In this document: positions 57,700-64,000 of the stretch, piece after piece
How positions within the stretch are numbered: the first letter of the stretch is position 1
Layout of the letters: each line of letters begins with the position of its first letter
Assembly: GCA_022478985.1 (NCBI GenBank)
Contig: JAKSZP010014446.1
Coordinates: 186,001-250,000, forward strand
Length of the DNA stretch: 64,000 nucleotides
Source: Massospora cicadina
Lineage: Eukaryota > Entomophthoromycota > Entomophthoromycetes > Entomophthorales > Entomophthoraceae
Direction of reading: 5' to 3'
The notes under the pieces: generated by a model
What the model saw: the letters and a program-made list of their open reading frames with translations, nothing else
Database searches by the model: none
What the model was told of the DNA's origin: nothing
Translations under genes and position numbers: made by a program

Positions 57700-59960
57700 G
57701 ACGTCATCATTTATTTAGCACATAACCAATCTGGAGTTTTGACTTCAGCAGGCACCACTAAGACATAAAATCCAACATCTTCATAATCCTCTTTGTATTC
57801 TTCGTTGGAGGGATATCTAAAAAGTTGGATGAGAAATAGAAGATTGGGGAGTCAAGCACGTCATATTCAACAGTAATACGGGTGCCTGTACCTATGATGA
57901 CAAATCTTTTCCCTGATCTCCAGTCTCAGCTCTCTTCTTATGACATACAAAGTCAACATTACCGGCCTTGTTACAATAGGTGCACTTTGGGCGCTCTGTT
58001 TGCTTTGGTTTCAGGTCCACAATGTCAAGCTCAGAGTTTTGATGAAACTTCTCACATAGTCTCGAGTTTATTGATATTGAAAACACATATTTGGCCTCCG
58101 TGATGTCATGAATATTTAAGAAGTAACTTTTCATTGAGGTAATGCGCATTGCCAAAGAAGGATGTGAAGCCAACCCAGTCATGATAGCTGCAATGGTGTC
58201 ATTAAGTGTTCACACCTTGGAGGTTACAGCATATGGGCTATAATATAGAACTGTTCAGCAAAGGTGCCAAACAATCCTTCCTTTACATGCTGATGTGCTT
58301 AAAAGCATGCTTGTTACATTCCAAGGCTCAGTAAAGAGCTAATTTCATCTACAAGCGCTTCTTTAACCACTTCCCAGGTACTAATGGTGACCATATGTGG
58401 AATTATTACTTTTTGGGCCATCTGCTTTATGCAGCAAAGGTCATTTTTTAGTGATCAGTCACTTCTTCAATAGTGGAATCATAGACGTATAAAAATGAGG
58501 CAATGCTACCTTCGCCATGAGTAATCTTGTCCTTAAATGTGAGTTTAAAAGGGATGTGGTCGCCCCCATTAAGGGCATGGACAGCAGGAGTATCATGTCC
58601 CGTGACCTCTAGCAGATGTACATTTGTTCAAAGGAACGAAAAAGCTGGTTAATTTGCTCTTATATAGCATTGAGCCTGGTTTCATGGCTTCAGGGGAAAA
58701 GGAGAGGCGGATTTACATAAGGCCATTCTGGCCTCCATTGCAAGCTTGTGAGTCACAAGTTCTTAGACCCAGCGTTCAATATCAATAACTTTAAAACAAA
58801 GATTAGATAGGATAAAACTTAAATTTTGATGATCAGCTTCTATTAACCTGACACGCTTTTGAAGGTCCTCCTTTATACCTTTACACCCTCATTGTCAGGC
58901 GTATGGGATCCTTTTAATAATAGGTTGTTCTTAACTTGTTTGTAATAACTTTCAACTTAGACAATTGAGTGTATACAACCTTTAGCTGATAAATCCCTTC
59001 AATTGTGTTCGTGACATCCTAAAAGTTCTCCTCACATTCATTATATCATCCAGCCAGATAATTTTCATTTTCTAGGGATGCATTTAGCTTTAACTCTTTT
59101 TTCAGATCGAGTGACTTAAATTTCTAGGGCAGGAGTGGACCCATGAGATACTTGAGAGGGACGCCATACGAGCTCCTCAAGACTTGACAAGGCTTGGTAT
59201 AATTGTTGTTCCTTAGTGGCTATTTTTTGTTCAACACCCTGATGAGAAGTAGAAGCTTCGGGTAGCATCTCATTATAAGTTAACTATTCATGCTTTGTAA
59301 GTTACTTCACAAAATCTTCAAGCAGAGAGTGAGCTTTGGCGGTGGAAAAATCAAATTCTTCACTGAAGATTTTAATGGCTTTTTCCACATACTTCACTAT
59401 GCTAATATCAATTATAATAACTTTCTCTTAAAGCTGTGTATATATCTGTGGTTTTGTTCCACTCCAGATATCGCCTTTCCTTCATAGCTGAAGGACAAGT
59501 TGTGGAGATTGTCATAAGCCAATCTCAGTTCAACATGGTTCAATAAATGGAGTTGCAGTTCTTTATGATGTACTCCTAATAGTTGTATCATATGAACCAT
59601 AACTGGGCGTGCAAACATTTTGGGTGTAGTTAGTCAAGTTTGTAAAATGAATGTATGTGTCTGGGAGGGTTTGGGTTTTGTAGAAGAATATAAATTGATT
59701 ATCAGAAAATGATTTTCTCTCACATGAAACAATATCCTCAGGGTTTAATATGCCATTAGTCAGTTCTTTAACCACTTCATTAGCCGGACAGTAATCCTTT
59801 AATCTCTAGTTGGATCATGTGGAGAAATAAGTTATCTCCAAAGGTGATAATTGAGGGGCTATCCGTCCAATATTCTTTCCACCATCGCAGTTTCTGATCT
59901 GTCCAGTTACGTAGTTTCAGGTGGGTCCTCCATCAAAATTATAATTAAATAAATTGTGGT
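57700..59960 (-). pseudogene. gag, element B (decayed)
   Basis: The nucleocapsid frame 58182-57892 has CTYCNKAGNVDFVC, a CCHC knuckle with His replaced by Asn. The preceding residues DLKPKQTERPK are basic. Upstream about 1.7 kb holds helix-rich fragments (59775-59563, 59618-59412) up to the primer site. Too broken for capsid limits. Confidence 0.65.
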
Positions 59961-59968
59961 GTACAATG

Positions 59969-59987
59969 CCCCCTGTAGTGAAAACCA
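59969..59987 (-). promoter_or_regulatory. primer binding site, element B
   Basis: Minus-strand TGGTTTTCACTACAGGGGG, two bases from the LTR. It resembles the lineage-1 site except for GTTTTC in place of GTGCTC. Confidence 0.7.
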
Positions 59988-60190
59988 CTTGTTAGAATCT
60001 AGGCATGGAGCTTCTCGCGGTTGCTTAGCCACAGGATATCAATAAAATAACAGTTGTAAGAGTATTCAAAGTTCCAGCAGCTGTCCAAATCTTTCTACTA
60101 AGTAGTAGACCACATTTAGGCTTAATATCACCAAGAAAGTTGTGTATTATAAATGATACTTTATTTAATCAAACTTGGGGTTTTTATACC

Positions 60191-60662
60191 TGTTGGGATT
60201 CTCCCTGGATTAGGTGAAAGCCTTGTCCAGGGGGAAGGTCGATATATTTATATGAAGGGCCCAGATCCCAAAGGACCTAATAAATTTAGGAATGGAGTTT
60301 AAATTAACTGGAATAACTAATTTGGGGCTTTATCTAATAATGCCAAATTCAGGGAATATTTACATCTCCAAGTTGTTATCTAATCTTAATGCAAAATTTT
60401 ATCTATTCCCACAAATCCTAGTATTGGGACTTTCCTACAGGTCCCATGACACTACCCTTGAAATCCCTATTCCTATCCTTACATTTAAAAAGCACTAAAA
60501 ATAGTGATTGGTTACTCCAAATAAAGTACTTCCCAGCAGATCATATTCTTTAGCTTATTTTACTTTACTATAATGGAGAACGTCTCATCCAAGGCTGCAA
60601 GCTTTGAAGCCCTGCCTTCAAAATAAACGCGCCACCAATGATTCCTCCCTGGTGGCCTGACA
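60191..60662 (+). repeat. 5' LTR of element A
   Basis: TGTTGGGATTCTCCCTGG ... CTGGTGGCCTGACA, 472 bp. AATAAAGTACTTCCC is a likely polyadenylation region. Confidence 0.95.
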
Positions 60663-60665
60663 AAA

Positions 60666-60682
60666 TGGTGCTCCCTGTCAGG
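60666..60682 (+). promoter_or_regulatory. primer binding site, element A
   Basis: TGGTGCTCCCTGTCAGG, three bases after the LTR. The first eight bases are shared with the C/E primer site, then it differs. Confidence 0.7.
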
Positions 60683-60689
60683 TTGCTTC

Positions 60690-61600
60690 CTATTTGCACC
60701 CTGAGGACACAGCCTCAACCTTGGATGATAAGAGTTATCAATCCTCAGTAAGTACTCCAATCCTGATCTTTTGGCATACCTACACTGGAATGGCCAAGAT
60801 GCAATAACTGTGGGAAGTGATTTTACCAAGAAGAGCTTTATGTGTCCTAGAGAAGAAGGTCCTATACAGTTCAAAACACAGGCTAACTCAAGCCCTTACT
60901 CAATTTATTGTATATGCCAGAAATAATTGAAACAGATGTCAAAGAGCAATATAGCCAACATCATAAAGTGAAGAGTTTGAAAAAGGCAATACTTTATTAG
61001 ATTCAGGAAGCAAAATATAGTAAGGAAGAATGTGACAATGACCAAAGAGATGCTTGGGAAAATATCACACAGAGAAATGACTACTGCCTATAGGATGGGT
61101 TTCCCATTATGTGGAAAAAGTCTTTAGATTTCTCTCTAAAGTGAAGCACTATAAAAAGAAGCTGACCAAATTGATGCTTATCCTCCAGTCAAAGAGTGAA
61201 GATCAAACAAATTTGGAATGCTCAGAATTTAACAAAAAATGCAATTAATACTAACCCTAATTTTTATTTAGATAATAAAAAACTTAATCCTCCATTTAAT
61301 GTCGATTTCCACTTTGCTGCTTCTGAGCAGAAAGTGGAAACAAAGTGCATAGCCAATTTGAGCCCAAAATTGTCAAATGACAAATTAAATGAGGCCAGTG
61401 AGCATTGACAACACCAAATTGACAAAATTGGGCCAAGTCATGACCCAATTTCCAATCTCAACAAAGGCAGCAAGCTGCAGGAGTTTTCAGGAAGCCCCAA
61501 AAGCAATCGGTGCAATGATGCGATTCAAATGCCAGGCAAAATACCTGAGACTTACCTTTACACCATTTGGGATAAGCTTGACAACTCCTTTCTAGCAACA
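60690..61600 (+). pseudogene. decayed reading frame(s), 5' half of element A
   Basis: Fragments in several frames: NPDLLAYLHWNGQDAITVGS (60750-60810), a charged coiled-coil-like trace around EAKYSKEECDNDQRDAWENI (61000-61080), and open frames 61196-61408 and 61389-61595. No domain is recognised. By position this would be the gag N-terminus. Confidence 0.4.
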
Positions 61601-61837
61601 CTACCAATTTACAATTTTGAAGGCGCCCCTCCCAAGATTGGGCTAAATATAACTAATATAAAATACTAGATTACCCAGTTCAGCCCTTATATTGGGATAA
61701 TGCTGATCCCACCGAAAATGAGAGTCCAAAGAATCAAAGCTTGAGAAGCCAGACAATGTCACCTCCGCTACTGATGCCAACCTTCCAGACCACTTTTCAT
61801 TTACCGTCTCAAACTCTGTTGCACGGTTTGCTTTTGG

Positions 61838-62084
61838 TTGGGAGTGGGATTCTCTCGCCTCAATCCTGAGAATGTGGCTCAGTTTCGCTCAAAGAGGCCC
61901 CATATTGGAACCTTCAGGGGACACACCCTACCATCGCCTGGTCATCTCTCAAGCTCGTGGGGTCACTCGCCCACACTACCCACTGTTAATGACCTTTTCT
62001 CCGAGCCTTACCTGGATCTGCTGGTGGATAAGGTTATTGCAAGATGCCAGGTTTTATGGCAACCAAAATGAACCTGAAGTTTAA
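61838..62084 (+). pseudogene. short overlapping frames, element A
   Basis: Two plus frames overlap (61838-62071 and 61872-62084). The second reads AQRGPILEPSGDTPYHRLVI and continues to 62084, where it overlaps the start of the coiled-coil ORF at 62056. I cannot tell which was translated. No known domain. Confidence 0.3.
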
Positions 62085-63011
62085 AGAGGCCAAAGCCCGC
62101 ATGGCCAAGATGGTGCAGGAGACGTGCAAATGGTTAGCACAGATGGAGGCAGAGTTGAAGGCCTCCCTGTTGGAAGTTAAACAAGAATGAAGGCTGCTGG
62201 TCAGCCTGCAGGCAGAACTCCATGACAAGACTGACCGAATCAAAACACTCAAGATTGACAACTCACAGATTAGGCTGGAGTTATATGACCACAAGGAGAT
62301 TTACCTCAAAACCAGAAGGCCGCTCAAAGCCAGCCACCTCGAAAGACTAGATTGCTCAGCCAGCAGCCAGCTGTAGATCAAGGAGCTTGAAACCACCTTT
62401 TTTAAAGAACAATCTGAGTGCTTTATGACAGAGGCTTACCTCCAAGAGCATGCCGCAGCTCATGGAAACCACACCCTGGCTGACCGTTTCAAGTTCCGTT
62501 TCCCTGACTTTCAAATTGTGCCTCTTATGATTCAGGAGAACAAAAGTGGTGCCACCCACGCAAGTTTGGTGGCCTCATGGACCCAGCCCAGGCTGCACTT
62601 TGTCACCTGGAGCTACTTAGCAAAGCTGCCAATTGCATTCCGCAGGATGACATTGACATCGCCATGAAGAATTTTGATTTTATTTTCTACCAGAGCCGCT
62701 CCAAGTATAAGTTCTACCATTCCAAGGTTGCTGAGTGCCAAGCTGAGGCCTACCACTACTTCCACAACTCCAACACCGGCATCATCAACCTGGTCTGCAT
62801 CAAGCACAAGGCTCAGTACACTTTCAAGCTTGATCTCTCCATTTACTTTAACCCTCTGGTCACAACTTACTCCCCTAGGACAAGGATTGGAGAGGGCGTT
62901 GTTGGGATTCTCCCTGGTTTAGGTGAAAGCCTTGTCCAGGGGGAAGGTCGATATATATATATGAAGGGCCCAATTCTCAAATGGCCTAATAATTTTAGGA
63001 ATGGAGTTTGA
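62056..63011 (+). pseudogene. coiled-coil protein of element A, unknown function
   Basis: A frame from ATG 62056 runs to 62667 with only two stops (TGA at 62188, TAG near 62373, both one C-to-T change from Arg or Gln codons). The first 100 residues are a strong coiled coil (KEAKARMAKMVQETCKWLAQ, LVSLQAELHDKTDRIKTLK). After a frameshift near 62565 the frame 62577-63011 continues with DIAMKNFDFIFYQSRSKYKF and GIINLVCIKHKAQYTFKLDL, running into the 3' LTR. Codons are GC-richer and far less damaged than in the neighbouring Gypsy genes. It is likely a gag-like structural protein or a captured gene; I cannot identify it. Confidence 0.55.
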
Positions 63012-63370
63012 ATTAACTGGAATACCAAATTTGGAGCTTTACCTGAATTATGCCAAATTCAGGGAATATTTACATTTCCAAGTTGTTACCTAATCCTAAT
63101 GCAAAATTTTATCTATTCCCACAAATTCCAGTATCAGGACTTTCCTATAGGTCCCATGACACTACCCTTAGAATCCCTATTCCTATCCTTACATTTTAAA
63201 GCACTATAAATAGTGCTCAGTTACTCTAAATAAAGTACTTCCCAGAATATCATATTCTTTAGTTTATTTTACTTTACTCTAGTGGAGAACATCTTGTTGA
63301 AGGCTGCAAGCTTTGAAGCCCTGCCTTCAGATAAACGCGCCACCAATGATTCCTCCCTGATGGCCCAACG
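62900..63370 (+). repeat. 3' LTR of element A
   Basis: TGTTGGGATTCTCCCTGG ... GATGGCCCAACG, 471 bp. The inverted ends are TGTTGGG and CCCAACG. The TATA box sits in a palindrome GCACTATAAATAGTGC at 63201-63216. Confidence 0.95.
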
Positions 63371-64000
63371 ATACCCTTTTAAAAAAAGCCACCATAGCCA
63401 TTGACTAAGTCAATAATATGGTTATGTGACATTAAAATATAAATGATTCTTGTACCTAGTAGTGAGAGGCTCATAAAGATGGTTAGACTTCAGGATTCTT
63501 TCCCCATTGTGATACGCTGTTGTCATATGTGAATCGATATCTTAGATGCTTTTGGATTTGCACCTTTTGACTTGTTCACTACATGAATAGATCTGAAAAA
63601 TCTGTAGGGGAAGATTTATCTTTGCTATCGCTTCAATTTTAAACTGAAATCTTATCCTAATCTGATGAGTTTATGATTCAAAGTAACGCTTTTTGGAATC
63701 AGGGAGATATGTTTTAGATTGATGACAGATTAAGCTTTTGAAACCCTTTTAAATTATTCTAGCATATACAATAAATTGAGTTTTCATTCTGGTCAACAGG
63801 AAAAGGACTTAGCCATGTGTTAGTAAACTTAAAAACATTTATTCACTCATTTGTGTAGAAATAGGTCCTACAATGAATTAAAGCAATTCAGGGATCCTGA
63901 TTGGTGCAGAAATTATTTTTACCCTTTGAAATCTCCTTCATATCTATAAAAGGGGTTGGTTTATCTTTAGAGGCAGTATTAAATTTAAGTAAGTACAGGG

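Larger units (their letters stand above)
60191..63370 (+). mobile_element. Element A: complete non-autonomous LTR retrotransposon
   Basis: 3180 bp with two LTRs (60191-60662 and 62900-63370) and target duplication ATACC at 60186-60190 and 63371-63375. A primer site TGGTGCTCCCTGTCAGG (60666-60682) and a purine-rich tract (62885-62898) are present. The 2.2-kb interior has no protease, RT, RNase H or integrase trace; it carries coiled-coil ORFs. It must have moved with enzymes of another element. The LTRs differ at very roughly one base in ten by eye, so it is not recent. Confidence 0.95.
39270..64000 (-). mobile_element. Element B: Ty3/Gypsy retrotransposon, lineage 2, split by nested insertions
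   Basis: The 3' LTR is at 39270-40207 and the pol 3' half at 40208-43087. The pol 5' half and gag are at 56839-59968, the primer site at 59969-59987, and the 5' LTR starts at 59990 and leaves the window. Both LTR copies align (GAATC, GCTCC/GCTTCT, GTAGACCACA, GAGGCTCATAAAGATGG), and the parts on either side of the nested block complement each other in Gypsy order, so it is one element. About 12.8 kb (43592-56594) of it is element C with the LINE; element A sits in the 5' LTR. Confidence 0.85.
59990..64000 (-). repeat. 5' LTR of element B, interrupted by element A and by the window edge
   Basis: Parts 59990-60190 and 63376-64000 (ATACC at 63371-63375 is the duplication). Rejoined, they align with 39270-40207. 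About 110 bases of the LTR should lie beyond 64000. Confidence 0.85.

Noticed and set aside
1..64000. A host gene cluster or an intact novel system
   Set aside because: No intact multi-domain host gene, no operon-like arrangement and no splice-supported gene was found; everything recognisable is transposon-derived.

Overview
Eukaryotic repeat DNA. The window is AT-rich, has no long intact reading frame and no recognisable host gene, rRNA gene or intact tRNA gene. Almost everything that can be named is a decayed retrotransposon. Genes of Ty3/Gypsy type (gag, aspartic protease, reverse transcriptase, RNase H, integrase) occur in at least five elements. There is also one LINE with a zinc-knuckle ORF1 and an endonuclease/reverse transcriptase ORF2. 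The host is probably a eukaryote with a large, transposon-packed genome. A fungus is my best guess from the style of the LINE and Gypsy proteins, but nothing in the window proves it.

Layout. An LTR of family A lies at 137-645. Element E (minus strand, Gypsy lineage 1) fills about 1028-8883 and lacks its left LTR inside the window. Fossil tRNA-derived repeats and a very decayed Gypsy of another clade (D') occupy 8884-13243. Element D (minus, lineage 2) runs 13244-21231 between two LTRs of about 605 bp, and its integrase is cut by a 984-bp solo LTR. Element F (plus, lineage 1) runs 21848-32988, and its 3' LTR is cut by a 1161-bp TG...CA insertion with a perfect 5-bp target duplication. An AT-rich, mostly featureless stretch (32989-39269) holds a foldback element and a minisatellite.

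Element B (minus, lineage 2) starts at 39270 and runs off the right edge as a nested stack. It is split by a GC-richer segment (about 43088-43591 and 56595-56831). That segment is split by element C (plus, lineage 1, 43592 to about 56594). C's 3' LTR is split by the LINE (51250-56205, 14-bp target duplication). B's own 5' LTR is split by element A (60191-63370, 5-bp duplication). A is a pol-less LTR element carrying its own coiled-coil reading frame.

The relative order of insertion can be read from the nesting: B is oldest, then the GC-richer segment, then C, then the LINE; A came after B. This fits the state of the reading frames. The reverse transcriptases of E, F, C, B and D have all lost the YxDD active site, whereas the LINE keeps its FADD box and is visibly richer in CpG.

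Things not explained by a plain catalogue: lineage-1 elements carry a tandem repeat and a possible extra ORF after integrase; the D gag region encodes a short collagen-like Gly-X-Y run; family A and the 31120-32280 insertion carry reading frames I cannot assign. All boundaries were placed by eye.
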